Positions 39,215 to 51,778 of a DNA stretch of 64,000 nucleotides are shown here, in pieces; the stretch's first letter is position 1, and each line of letters opens with the position of its first letter. A model generated the notes under the pieces. The model made no database searches and was not told where the DNA came from. It saw only the letters and a list, made by a program, of their open reading frames with translations. This stretch comes from Lobosporangium transversale (lineage: Eukaryota > Mortierellomycota > Mortierellomycetes > Mortierellales > Mortierellaceae): the NCBI RefSeq assembly GCF_002105155.1, contig NW_019029037.1, forward strand, positions 1-64,000, in the 5' to 3' direction. Both the position numbers and the translations under genes were made by a program.

Positions 39215-41453
39215 ATGCCCGAGAAAGTTACTCTTTTTGTATATGACCTGTCTCAGGGCATGGCTCGAGCCATGTCCATGGGTCTTATGGGTCGACAGAT
39301 CGGTATTACTCTTCTCCTTTTTTTTCATATATATCAAATGTCTCTTTAATAAAATATAAAAAATTGACGCACATTAATCAAAATTTTCCATGCTTTTCAA
39401 TTAGATGCCATTTATCATACCTCTGTTGTTGTATTCGGACATGAATTCTTTTATGGCCAGGGCATCATGAGCGCTATTCCTGGAACAACACATCATGGAC
39501 AGCCCATGGAGCGTATTGATATGGGCACAACCGAGATTCCTCAGGAAGTCTTTATGGAGTTCATGGATGAGATGCGACAAACCTATACTGCAGATGCCTA
39601 TCATCTCCTTGGTACTCAAAGCTCTCTTTCAAGAAAGGGTCATGGCAAAAAAAAAAAACATCTTTCATAATACTGTTAAAGTTCTAGTCGATTATGAAGT
39701 AATAACTTTCATGTTTTTTACACTTGTAATTTTTATGATGACGAGTAGATAACAATTGCAACAACTTCTCGAATGATGTATGCCAATTTTTAGTAGGGAA
39801 ATCTATTCCAGCTCATATTACATCTCTTCCAACAGACTTTTTGAGCACCCCCTTTGGACAGTCCTTGAGACCGATGATTGAAAATATGTTTGGTCCAAGT
39901 CGACATCAACAAGCTCCTCTTTCTGTAGCTGCAGCTGTTGCTGCAGCAGCCTCTGGGTCTCCTGCTGCTAATGCATTGGCAGCAAACATTGCATCTGCAG
40001 GAGCATCAGGAACCGCCATCCTCTCTTACGCAACAGATTTAACGCAGCTTCAAAACTTGATTCGAGATAACGCCGCAGTAGCAGTCTTTTTTACTTCAGC
40101 AACATGCCCTCCTTGTCATACTATTGCTCCCATTTTTGACGAGATGATCTTATTGAAGAATGGTCAGATCAAGGGCGTTAAAGTGGATGTTAGTATGCCC
40201 ATGACTCAGGAGATTAAAAGAGCGTATGGAATTCAATTGACACCAACATTTATGTTCTTCTTGAAAGGGGATAAGGATTCAGAGTTTTCGGGCGCAAATC
40301 AGGCAGAGTTGAGGAGTAGTATCGACTCACTGATCTATGCTGTTCATCCAGGTAAAAAAAAAAAAAAAAAAAAAAAAAAGTTCATATTGACATTTTGACA
40401 TGATGCTGATCTATGCTCGTTTTTTTTTTTTTTCCTCTTCTTATACCATGAAAATCCATAATAATAGCTCATCCGCATGCTCGTCGTGAATTCAAAAATT
40501 ACAATAATCTCTCAGGAACACCTATTCTTTTCCTCTCACTCGATAACTTGGATCCACCGTTTACAAAGCTTAGATCACTTTTGACCTCAGGGAACGGTCT
40601 TTCAGAGTCAGAGCTCAAGCAGCTGGACAAGATCCAAGCTTGGCTTAAGAAACTGGCCGAGGCGAAAAAGAATAACACTACAGAGCCTTCATTAGGAGAG
40701 CTGGGTGCAACATGGAAACCATTATTGACGAAGATCATCGGACTATTACCCTATGAAAATCAATTCCCAGTTCTGGATATCATCCGCATGCTGATTATTC
40801 ACGATCGTGTGGCAGAGGTGTATTCCAAGGATGGAAACTTGACATTAGTCAAGGCCTTTGATGCTGCTGCAACTCAATCAGCAGAGCTATCGAAATCTAC
40901 TCTCACTCTTACGCTTCGGCTTGCCTGTAACGCCTTTGGCGATCCCCTCCTCGGAACCTATGTTCTCTCTTCAAAAACACGCGAGTCTCTCAAGCATCTG
41001 TTGGTCAACATGCTTCTGTCCTCTGTGGATCAGCACCGTCAGACTGCAGCATCATTGGCGTTTAATATCGGAGTCAAGATTGCGGAAGCTAGAGACAAGA
41101 TTACGAACGTAAAGGAAGCTTCTCATAATCCGCCTGTCTTCGGGGGTGGCCTTCTTTTGGAGGGACTAGAGGGGGATTGGACCATAGAATGCTTGAGTGC
41201 TATTGTAAATGCCATTGAGAAGGAGGGCTCGGAGGATATTCTGCATCGTCTTATAGCATCTGTGGCTAACTTCATATACAAAGAAGAAAGCTTTTCGGGC
41301 ATTGAGTTGCTGAGTACCTTAGATTTGATAGGTACGCTAGACAAAAAGATGCAACAGACCAAGGTCATCAACAGCGAAAATGTTATAGGCCTCTGCAAGG
41401 AGGTCCAAGACATGATCCGAATCTCTGTCGCAGAGCAGAGATCACATTCATAG
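39215..41453 (+). CDS. PPPDE protease - thioredoxin - PUL domain fusion protein
   Basis: Four exons: 39215-39302, 39405-39611, 39749-40351 and 40468-41453, giving 627 residues. Residues 1-140 form a PPPDE (DeSI-type) cysteine protease: VTLFVYDLSQGMA, the histidine in IYHTSVVVFG (His34) and the cysteine in NNCNNFSN (Cys102). An Ala-rich linker leads to a thioredoxin fold (about 190-300) with CPPC at 218-221 and the cis-Pro region LTPTFMFF. Residues about 380-620 form an alpha-helical PUL repeat domain of the type found in PLAA/Ufd3, which binds Cdc48/p97. PPPDE proteins remove SUMO or ubiquitin. The combination suggests a redox-linked deconjugase that works with Cdc48, an inference from architecture. 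The third intron starts GTAAAAAA with a run of about 25 A. Confidence 0.92.
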
Positions 41454-41523
41454 ACATCGTTTTATTACTTCATAGAATAAGTTATTCCATTAATCAAATA
41501 CGTTAAATATTGGGTATATTTTT

Positions 41524-43164
41524 TCACGTGTAAAGATCGATGGGATGATTGTAATCCTTTGGATAGCAAAAGTTGTGATTTTCAATCTCATCTCTCAAAA
41601 AATCGAGAGGCCACTCAACAAGATGACCCCGCACTTTGCTCAAATCATTTTCCATCGCCATCCTCACATCTTTGGACTTCGCCATTGCACTGGCAGTACG
41701 TTTAACAGCGTTCCTCTGGCGTTGAGCGGATAAAGCCTCGGTCTCCTGAGGAGATTGCTCTCCCATCTTCTCTTTCTGCTTATCGTGACTGACCAGTCGC
41801 TCATCCTCCTCTAACTCCTTTTCAATGGCTTTGTCTTGAGGCGTCATCTCCTCGTTTGTGCGTAGCTCCTTCGCAGATTGAGACAAGCTTTGCATATCAT
41901 TGTTGTTATCACGCCTATTTGCATGGCGTTTTTGGCTACTGTTATTGCTCTTGCGCTGCTTTCGGAGATCCTCGCTTGAAAAGTCATGTTGAATAATGTA
42001 CTCATCCTTGACTCTATCTCGGACTGGGTCCTCATCATCACCAGAATCATCTTCTGCCAGCGCCTTTCTAGCAGCTGCCTTGTCTGCAACGCTGTGCTTC
42101 TCCCCATGGCTGCGAAGACGTCGGCCTAGATTGCTCGTTACTCCTTTGTTCAGATCGTTTTCCTCGTCTTCTTCATCGCTATTATCCCCTGTATGCTTGA
42201 AATGCTCAGCCATAGCCGGCCCTAAAATCTTGTCCATGGCTTTATCTTTGAGCGTCCTCTCCTCCTTCATGCGAGGGTCATCCACGTTTGATTCTGCATT
42301 AAACTTCATGTATTGTGACCACGACCTGACTGTACTATCTGGAATACATTTGAACATCTCTCGGAAAATAACAGTGTTGGCTTCTGCATAGTGTTTCCAG
42401 ATATCGTCATAGAACGCAGGATGCACCGGGTCCACAAAATCAAGCTCTGTAAACGGCGCATCTCTCAATTGACTAACCGTTTGGTCATGATCATGATCAT
42501 GGCCATGGCCCACTGGAAGGCCTAGATGCTCCATCATCAGGTTCATGCGCAACGTGTGTGCAAATCGAGACACCTTGTATGGAATACCGTTCATAGTAGA
42601 GTCAATGTAATCTAAGTCTCGTACCACCGCGGCAATCTCAGAGTCACGATTGCCCAGCATCGAACGCTCATTAATGTTGGCTACACTCATATATAATACG
42701 TACTGTTAGTAAATCAGAATCGAAAGTATAAAGACTTTTACTAGAAATAACTAAAACTCACCAGAACCAATGATGGCGATGCGATCGTCCACAATCATCA
42801 TTTTGGCATGGATATAAACTTGTTCCGTAATAAACTTCTCTCCGATCTTGGCCCAATTTCGAAGCCCATAAAATGAAATGTACTTGTGGGGCTTGACTAC
42901 ACCAGCAGTGGCTAGACGCCCGTAGATGGAGTTCTTGCCGTGGCAAATCGTCTCATAGATACTCAACATAACCATGCGCACCGATGTAGCTGCAGGAGTG
43001 TTGATACCCCCTTCAAATCCAGGCACAAGAGGTAGCACCACGATCACACGGAACTTTTCGTTAGCCTTATGAGCCCTGATGATCCTGTCTGTTAAAGCGC
43101 GACCGATACCGTTATGGACAATGGTCTTGTTAACATTAGTTGAAGTGATAAAGAATTGGTTCTC

Positions 43165-43202
<38 letters not shown>

Positions 43203-46200
43203 TATGAAAACACGGCAAAAATGGTGTATTATATTAGTCACAGTGACAAACGGTATGAGAACAAAACTGCGAATGCGCATATACCCATTCTATAGACTTA
43301 CCAATGTAAATAAAGTGCTCTGCACGCTCAATGGCAGCAATATACGCAGTCAAAATACTACACTCAGGATCTTTGAGGCCCATGGACCAGGATGACACAG
43401 ACCGTAAGATTTGGAGTTCACATGTACCCTCCAAACCCATCTCCTTAAGTTTTGACAATGGAATGTCTGGTTTTGGCAACAAGAAAGGAATCTTCTTTTG
43501 CTTGGGCTTGGTCCTGCACAAAAAGTTCCATCGTTGTATAAAATGACGAGCCACATCTCTAGCGGGCTGACCTAATATCTGAAGACCAACATCGTGCCAG
43601 GGCATGCGGGGGTTCTCAGAGCGATCAATCATATCCACTTCAGGCTTTGAGAGATCACAAAAATCCTTGATGCGAGGATTAGAATAGTCTTGGCCTGGCC
43701 AGCAGTGTCCTAGCTCACTTTCATTGAGGTCAGTCAGTGTGTGTTCTGCAGTATCCCAACGACCGAAGCATAAATCAAGTCCTCCGATAAAAGCGATCAT
43801 GTTATCGACTACAATAAGTTTTTCATGATGTGCCCACCAAGCAGTCTTTAAATTAGGTCCATGACGCTGAATTAGAATGTTCTCCGGACATATCTTGCGA
43901 AGGAGTCTCTTGGCTCGTAGCGAGGCAAGATGTAATGCCGCGTCTACCTCACTATACATGACAATGTAAATCTTCACACCTTCCTTGGCCTTACGACCCA
44001 GGAGGTCCTTCAGACACCACTCCATTCCATCATGCTGCAGACGACGGAGCAGAATTTCGGGTGAGAGCATCCAGTCCAGAATGTAGATGCTTTCTCTGGC
44101 CATGTCAAGCGCCTTACTGACATTCCAAAAGTAATCACGGCCATCTACCAACCACTGAGCACTGACGTTCTTCCGTACAGGCGCAAAACTGTTAAATCGC
44201 TTTGGTTCTTTCCACAGAGCCGGCATCTTACGGATACTATCAATGAACTGACGTCGTCGATGGTCAGATTTAGCCATGACATGAAACTTTAGTTCCGAGT
44301 TAATGATATCGAACGTGTGGGGTGCATGGAGATGGCGAGGAGATTTAGCGGCCTTAAAAGATGAGTCTAGTAAAATGACGTCCTGAATCTCAGTCTGAGC
44401 GACGATGGATCGAGAATAAGAAGAAAGAAATGGTAGAGTTAATTAAAAGAATTAAAAAAGAAAAAGAAAGGCATCCAATTGTTTTAAAAATAGTTATGAA
44501 GGACCATCGTCTTCTTACATTCTTATGGCTCATAGCAACGATAATGAACGAATCGCGGACTACAAAATACTTTGAAACAGGTTTACGGTAGACTTTCTTG
44601 ACGGCATTAGTCAATGGGCCTTCATCCATCAGTCGCTTTTGCTTCAATACGGTTAAGTAACCCTCTTTGCCTTGATAACCTCCATCAGGGACATGGGCCA
44701 AGGTCAATGCAGAAAGCTCCAAGAAATTACACATTCGCTCCGCATCTGGAAGATACATTGCATATCGGATCATGTCTTGAAGGAATGTCTGCAGCTCACG
44801 TGTCAATTTGCGTGCCGACTTTGGATCAAAAGCATCAACTAAACCCCCATCCTCAGCTGTCGGATCGCTTCCATCCGCTGGATCAACCGCATCCGTGCCG
44901 TCCGCCAAAGCCGCTGCAGATTTGCTGCTACTGCTACTAATTCTGAAGCGAGAGCGGATACAAGCTGGGGGTTTAGGTACTTTAATTGATTTAGATAAGA
45001 GAGGAGTCTCTGGGATTGGAGGGTGATATGATTCGTAAAGATTTACAAAATCGTCAAGGCTGCGCTCAATCAACCAGCTGGGTAAAAAGTCTCCGTATTG
45101 AACCTTGATGACTAGGAACCGTTTCTGTTCTTTAGCATCTTTCTCCTCTTTTTCTTTGGCAGAAAGCTTGTCCTTAGGCGCCTTACTTTCCTTCTTTTCC
45201 CTGTTTCTAATTTTGGTATCCTTGGAAGTATAAGTATATGGTAGAATGACGACCTAATGACCAAAAAGATTAAAAGTGAGTACAAATACATTTGTAAGAC
45301 ATTGGGCGAATTGCGAAATGACAAAGACAATAGAGGACAGCCGGCTTCTCGTAGCTCGAGATCGCAAGGCTTCTACCGCTCTCCGTCCTTTTGCTCCCTA
45401 TTCATTTCCACACTTTCAAACCGATATGAAAGATCATGGCCTTTTTTTATTGAATGGGCGTATGGGCTGTGGAAAAGCAATTCAACAATTGTCACAACCA
45501 AGGAGATCATCGACATTTTATTCCCTACACCGATAGCCTGGTTGCTGGTTTACCTTTACAAGGGCAAGAATCACATTCATATTCCAATCAACATCGCTCC
45601 TGCCACTCAATGCACTTCCTTTGTCTTCACTAATAAACGAGAGTCCCATGAAAACTGCAGACGGTTGGTGAACCAAGGGGGCGATATTCCTCCAGAGTTG
45701 TAATTCTTCGGCGTCAAGAGCAATCTGGTCAGTGTCTTTGCCCTTCTTGTCTTTCTTGCGTTTGAATAGTTTGTTGAATACGGTCTTGATATGCATCATA
45801 CGCCTGTCTTCGTCTGTCAAAGCTTCAACACCTGCAGTGGGAGAATTAGTCGGGACACCCGAATTTCGTTGGTCAAGACTCTTTCGGTATCCATTAAGAA
45901 ACCACGTCGTTGGCCTTTTGATATCAAAGTCATTATTATCCACAGGTGAAGGATGGTCCGTCTCTTCATGATGAGATTGAAAATGTTGCTCAGGCTGGTG
46001 AATAGAAGGAAACTCTGTGCGTGTTGGCGACTTTGTCTTCAAGCCCTTGAATTTGTCGACAGCCAGGGCAACAGCCTTATTAGAGAGGGGAGAGGATACC
46101 GGCGATATTATATGGTCAGGCGAAGAAGAGGGGTTGGTGGAGGCAGTGTCAACTGAGAGTTGCTTTGGGGCTTCCTCAATAGGCCTAGCGGTTTCGAGGC

Positions 46201-46210
46201 TGACCGTCAT
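41524..46210 (-). CDS. pld1: Phospholipase D1 (Spo14-type, PX-PH)
   Basis: Five exons: 45554-46210, 44519-45253, 43302-44394, 42762-43163 and 41524-42680, giving 1347 residues. The start is MTVSLETARP. The frame continues upstream but only to a non-ATG codon through a pyrimidine-rich leader. The PX domain spans the IKVQYGDFLPSWLIERSLDD region, and the PH domain the HTFDIINSELKFHVMAKSD region. Catalytic HKD motifs are HHEKLIVVDN (about 650) and HAKMMIVDDR (about 945), followed by IIGSGANINERSMLGNRDSE. The enzyme hydrolyses phosphatidylcholine to phosphatidic acid. The acceptor before exon 4 is preceded by a run of A rather than pyrimidines. The stop is 70 bp from that of the PPPDE gene (convergent). 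Confidence 0.95.
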
Positions 46211-47331
46211 TGTAAGAACGAGATGTTGTGTGGGAATGAGAGAAAAAGAACGAGAATAAAAGGGATGGGAAATCAAATATGTAAAATAAGTATGAAAGAT
46301 GGAAACCCAATAAAGTTAGTAGTATTGATGAGAGGGAAAGTTGAATGGATGGTGGATGGTGGGTGAAAAAGTAAGAAAGGATGATGATGCCACACAAAGT
46401 AAAGACGGCTCTTCCACTGCACTGCATTTGTATTTTTGACATGAGACGAGTTAATTTTACCACTTTACCCCTGCTGATGAAATAATACTTTCAGGTCATC
46501 ACTATCTGCAGGCGAGCCCGAATACCGATTATCCCAGTTTTTGAGTGAATGCGAATAGAGCTTTACCTTACTAAACTAAACATGGCCAGATTTGCAAGGT
46601 AGAAAGGTTGGAGCATCCTACCAGGTAACCTAGACTTCATGTTGAAAGTCTACAACAATCAAGTTCATCTCTCGGTATCCGGGTTTCATATCAATTTCAA
46701 GGTTATGACAATTCGTTCTACCAACTTTTCTATTACCAATTATATTTTTTTATATCCCAAAGTCCATTAGGACGTGTCTTTAAACATTAAGTGGAGGTAA
46801 AACGATCGAAACAAACGTAGCACTAATCCCGCTGAACAGCCTTGTGCACTGGATTCTACTCGCAATTATTTGCAGCCTAAGTTACTGTTCTTCCATATCA
46901 TTCGATGATGCCATATTGACCAAGTGCCTCGTCCCAACTCTAGTATACATCTCTGCTTTTGTATTATGGATGATAAATATGTGATCTTGAGTTTTAAAGC
47001 AAGTCCTTTTCGGACCTTAAGGTACAATCATGTATAAAACAACTCGTTCGTGGTTACCATAATTCCCAATCTGGTATTCGACGATGAATACCTCTGATGC
47101 TGGCCTTTTAATTATCAGACATTCTTCTCATTGAACGCAACAACGCAACAGAGACATTTGGTGAAACGGAATCATCTGAACACATGAAATAATGCAATTG
47201 CTAAAAATATTAAACTCAAAAAGCCATGATCTCATTTCCTCCACAGGATAAAACGAAAAAAGTCTCTCTTTCTCTCAACGCCTTGACCCATTTCCAACCT
47301 AACTCTACGCATTCGATTTGTTACTACAGCT
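46211..47331. promoter_or_regulatory. 1.1-kb divergent upstream region of pld1 and the VD-P repeat gene
   Basis: No gene recognised. The part next to pld1 (46211-46270) is A/G-rich on the + strand, so pyrimidine-rich on the pld1 strand, as in fungal leaders. The part next to 47332 is C/T-rich (about 47250-47320). Confidence 0.5.
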
Positions 47332-49490
47332 ATGGATCAGATTAGCAGTACGGACTCATATCTCAATACAAAGCAATTGCCAGAGCGACTACAGAATATC
47401 AACAACAGCGAAAATGCCTGCAACATCCATCCTGAAGTTGCTCTCCAGCCTTCATATCAATCAAATTCATCCAGTGCTACACCTTTGAAGGTAGCAGCCA
47501 CAGCTGTCCCTAATAATGTCCACGATGGCTCCGTTAGTAATGTGGCCGGGCCTATCATCGGCAGAATGCCTTTGCCTTTGCCTTCACAAGTGCACAATCC
47601 TTCAAACAACAATATCGCTCCCAACAATCATGCCAAAGAGTCCATCAAAGACTTTAATAACGCCTCTACTACCAAGGATACCGATGCTATAACATCGAAT
47701 GTAGGTCGAAGAACTTCGATCGCTGAAGCAGTCCTGGCAGGTGCAGCTACAGCAGCTCACACAGCCGCAACGGCTGCATCCTCAGTAGTCGAAGCTGCAA
47801 GGAAATTAGTCATCCGTGACGGAGACGAAGAGTCGTTGAGCAGTTCAAAGGGTATATCAGCCACGGATCATCACGGCCTTGAATTTTCACACCGCAAGAT
47901 GTCGCTTCCATTGACCGGGCCCAATAAAGAAAAAGTTCAGTCTGAACATCTCCCTGCGACAGTCTCCACCACTTCCGTAGGTACCACAAAGCCATACAAT
48001 GAGGATTTCTCCGGCGCAATACGGCCATCCAACTCGCAGGAAGACTCAAAACATTCGGTATGTTTATCATCGAATATCATTCATGCACGATTTTTTTGTT
48101 TTTTATGACCAACGTGCTTATTTTGCCTTGCATTTGTCTTTGGTAACAGGACGAACCCTTATCTGGAATCAATGATCTCAACAGCCATGAGAAGACCCGA
48201 GTTAATACAGCCAGCACTAGCACGCCTCCCAACAGTACTAATGTAATCATTAATGAAGACAAACAGCGGCCTCCTGCAGAGAATGGCCCCCTACAGGGGC
48301 CCACTACCACTAATATGGAGCCTCGAAATACAACTCTTCGTACTCTATATGTTACAGGCCACGGACCCGAAAGCGCCCGTCATCACGCCATGCACGTAGA
48401 TAAGCCAGCGATATCTCATATCGAAAATCCCGAGACCAACTATTCTGCACTCGGTGTAGATATCCCTCGCATTGTGGGTCATTCCGAGCATCCCATTAAT
48501 TACCGCAGAGGAAGCCTCCATGTCGATGGCAAAGATGACTTAATACGAGACCCTCATCACCCTGACTATCACGGCCACTCTATTCACGTCCCCCACTATA
48601 ACCATGATTCGCTCACGCAAGGTACAAAGCTAGGTGCCCCCATTCAGACATCTAGAGACAATAGCAAGGTGATCCATGGTAATGTACATCATAGGACCCA
48701 GAATACTCTTCCAGAGGCAGTGGCCGCTATTCGCAAAAACCCGTTTGAGGCTCATATGAGTCATCGTCGTGCCTCATATTCCTCTGGATTGAACGTGGAT
48801 TACCCTGCCATCCCAACCGCTAACTTGGCTGGATCGGGATCAACTGATAATACAAACCACGATAGGCCCGAAGGTGTGCGTAATTCTGCTATTAATGTCG
48901 ACAGAGCGGGGTCGCTTGACCGTAAGCATTGCGGCATGGGTGTTGACGCCCCTGCTCTCGCTTCCCATGAAATAGCGTCCTCCGTTTGTTTTGGATCCAA
49001 AAACACACACGCTGGTGAGACTAAAAACATGGCGAGAGATAGCACGTCTGTTGCCTCGAGTGAGAGGCACTACCTTGATGGTGACCATGAAAGTATCTTT
49101 GACAAAGTCAAGGGCGTCTTCCACAGGCGTAGTTCTGTCAAGAGTTCAGACATCCCTGCTACACAAAGCTCTATCAGCGCTGGTAAGGGCAAAGGTAGAG
49201 CTCCAGACATAGTAAACAGCACAGCCTTGCCGTCAGAGCTTTCGACCGATGTTCCAGCTGGCTACGAAGGTCCTATTCCGCAGGCGGGACCGGGTGAGCA
49301 GGTTGTCTGGGTGAAGAAGACTACCCAGACTGAAATATATGACGAGCCAGAAGATACCGCAGTGCCATCGGAGACACAGGACCATACCTCTAGACGCCAT
49401 AGCAGTTCCAGTTCCAAATCTTTCTTTAATCGCTTGCGTAGCCGCCACTCCACCTCTTCTTCAGACAAAGGAAAAAACCCTGCCCGTTAA
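47332..49490 (+). CDS. Unrecognised low-complexity protein with repeated VD-P motifs
   Basis: Two exons, 47332-48057 and 48150-49490, giving 688 residues. No known domain was recognised. The protein is hydrophilic and rich in Ser, Asn, His and Thr, with no signal peptide or membrane segment. An Ala-rich helix (AEAVLAGAATAAHTAATAAS, about 137-156) lies in the first half. The second half has a spaced motif of the form hydrophobic-x-V-D-x-P: MHVDKPAI, LGVDIPRI, LHVDGKDD, IHVPHYN, LNVDYPAI, INVDRAG and MGVDAPAL, each preceded by a Ser/His-rich segment. The C terminus has GPGEQVVWVKKTTQTEIYDE followed by a Ser/Arg-rich tail. Coding status is supported by the long frame and clean intron. Confidence 0.8.
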
Positions 49491-49577
49491 TGGCGATTTC
49501 TGCTATTACCATCGCGAGTGTACGCACATTTTTAGCAATATATTATTTATAATTTATTTAATATACACATCTATGAC

Positions 49578-51541
49578 TTAAAAGTACCATCGCTCCCAAG
49601 CATCTTTAATATCCTTATCTGGGATAAAATTGATTTTCTTTATCTCAGAAAAGCCCTCTGCCACTGTTGGTTCTTGATATCGCTTTGCGTATGATGAAAA
49701 GACCATATCGGGTAGTCGCTCACGAACTGGTTCCTCTCTGACTTTTGTTAGTGTCACGGTTACTGAACTGGGGTTGTGTGTTTGCCCTCCATCATTGTCA
49801 TTCGACGAAGTCATCTCCGTAGAAGAATCCGCCACAGGTGTAGCCGTGCTTTGGGTCGTAATCAGCGACTTTTTGTCTTCTACGTTTCTCATAGCTTCAA
49901 GCAATGGACGGTGAAACGCTCTAAAGTAATTGTTGTGCATTGCAAGATCCTTGTTTGCCATAAATAAAAAGCATCTAACGGGCACATTATACTTCTTGGC
50001 TAAATTGATGTAGGACTCTCGAGTAGGCCTATCTGGGTTAGTGTTGTCTACAACAACCGCCCTGTTCTTTTGTAAGCTCTCCTCTGTTGCCTTTATGCAT
50101 TTTTCTTTGGTTTTAAGTGTATCTTGGTTTATATAGTCATATTGTCCAGTGGAAAGGATGTACTTGCGCGCAAAGGATGATTTGCCAGATGCAGGGTACC
50201 CACAGAAGACAATCACCTCAACAGTCCCCGGATTCGGTAGAAGAGGCGTCGATGACGGCGAGAACAATGGGGCTATAGTATGGAGCAAGTAATCAGTATC
50301 AGAAAACATTTTTACGATAACGATAAAATATAATAGTTAAAACAAATACTGGCAGTACCGTCCTTGGGCCAAGCCTTGGGATCAAATGAACCGTATGACC
50401 ATTTATTATCCGGACAAGCTTGGCCCAAAAAGAAGTGTTCTGGTGTATGAAACTGAATACCGAGCGTCGCTGCGAATTTGCTGTTAGAGTATTGATAGAT
50501 ACGATTAGTAACTTGGTTGCAATTAGGCTCTATAATGTTAACATGATATAATCCTCCGCTCCTCTAGAAAAAAAAGGGCAAAAAAAAAAAGCCTTACCGG
50601 TCGGTATTGTTGAAATCCTTAATGGCCCCAGCCTTCCATCCATCATGGCGCCCTGCGGCATCTCCCACGTAATAGCTAACAGTGTAATCTGAGATCCGAA
50701 GCAGCAGCAGTTATTTAAGTATTAGTATTCAAGATTTGCTGTTTTTTTAGTCAACCTACTACTGAGCTCTAAGCCAGGAAAGACTCTTACCAATCTCAAC
50801 TCCATCTCCTAAAAATCTAGATTCGAGCCAGTGCCACAGTCCGGTCATAGGTTTCCTATTTTGATCCTTTTGCATACTGATCAGGACCCACATGGGCAGA
50901 CCCAGGCAAGCACAGATTTTCTCAAATTTGCTCCGCATCTCATTCTGCTTTTGTACATTTCCATCAAGACCATTTTGGTTAGTGATCACAACAAGTATGT
51001 ACCTAATAATTATATATCTCAGGTCAGTTCATGCTATTGATCGAGCAGCACTCTACTTTATGTATATGAATACCGATTTAAAAGCCTTACCCAGCATCTG
51101 CCACTTCTTTCAATTGTGTCGGAACACAAGGCGTCCACCAGACCCAGTCGTCCGCATTCTTGGGCCATTTATGCTTTCCATTGACCTTAATAAGCGTGTG
51201 ATCCTTAATGTGGTTCAGAAAGTAATAAAAACAATAATAATAATAGTAGGCTGTTTTCATCTTTGATGGAAACTGACTAATTTAAGTTTCAAACGTCGTA
51301 CCAAATCAAATGCCGCGACTTTCGCTCCTGCTTTGGGTTCAAACGCTCTGCCCACGATGAAGCTTGACCCGTATGTTTCCCAACAAATACTAGCTGGTTG
51401 CAACGGCCCATGCTTCTTTTCAAAGATAGAGAACAATGCCTTTTTCGTAGGAGGCGCAGAAGATCCTGATGTATCCTGAATCGATCCGCTTCGACGCCTT
51501 CCGAGGACGGGCTGAGTTGAAGAAAGGGATTTTTCAGCCAT
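49578..51541 (-). CDS. pnk1: Polynucleotide kinase/3'-phosphatase (PNKP)
   Basis: Six exons: 51302-51541, 51091-51203, 50791-51002, 50598-50688, 50359-50480 and 49578-50272, giving 490 residues from MAEKSLSSTQ. The N-terminal HAD phosphatase has the DxD nucleophile in AAFDLDHTL (Asp79, Asp81), VVITNQNG and YVGDAAGRHDGW. The C-terminal kinase has Walker A GYPASGKSS (284-292) and VVDNTNPDRPTR. There is no FHA domain, as in fission yeast Pnk1. It restores 5'-phosphate and 3'-hydroxyl ends at DNA breaks. An in-frame upstream ATG at 51778 would add 79 residues. The next gene, on the other strand, begins at 52034, so the upstream frame runs into the shared promoter. Confidence 0.95.
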
Positions 51542-51778
51542 CGAACACTTAGTTTTTCTCTTGTTTGTTCTAGTAAATGTCGTCCTTATGACTATAGAGA
51601 CAGTAGAAGTTGCGTTCGCGCGTTTAGCAAGTTGGACAGAGGAAGTATAAAGCGATCGTGAAGGATAAGGTCTCAATGGAACTCTACTAGAAACACTAAG
51701 GACAGGTACTCTGAAGAAGAATGGGCGTAAGGAGAATGCGCGTAAGAAGAATGGTCCAATGTGTGTAAAGTAGGACAT
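51542..51778 (-). CDS. Possible N-terminal mitochondrial extension of PNKP (alternative start)
   Basis: An open frame from ATG at 51778 reads straight into the PNKP start with no stop, adding 79 residues. They contain no Asp or Glu, about 13 Arg/Lys, and many Ser, Phe and Leu, including YPSRSLYTSSVQLAKRAN, which is typical of a mitochondrial targeting presequence. Human PNKP is present in mitochondria as well as the nucleus. Whether transcripts start far enough upstream is not visible here. Confidence 0.45.

Noticed and set aside
45254-45553. Possible extra pld1 exon reading PIRPFNKKRP
   Set aside because: It hits a stop at once in the needed phase. Direct splicing of 45554 to 45253 keeps the frame and the expected domain order.
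46211-46276. Upstream extension of pld1 (22 residues)
   Set aside because: It begins at a TTG, not ATG, and the sequence looks like a pyrimidine-rich leader.
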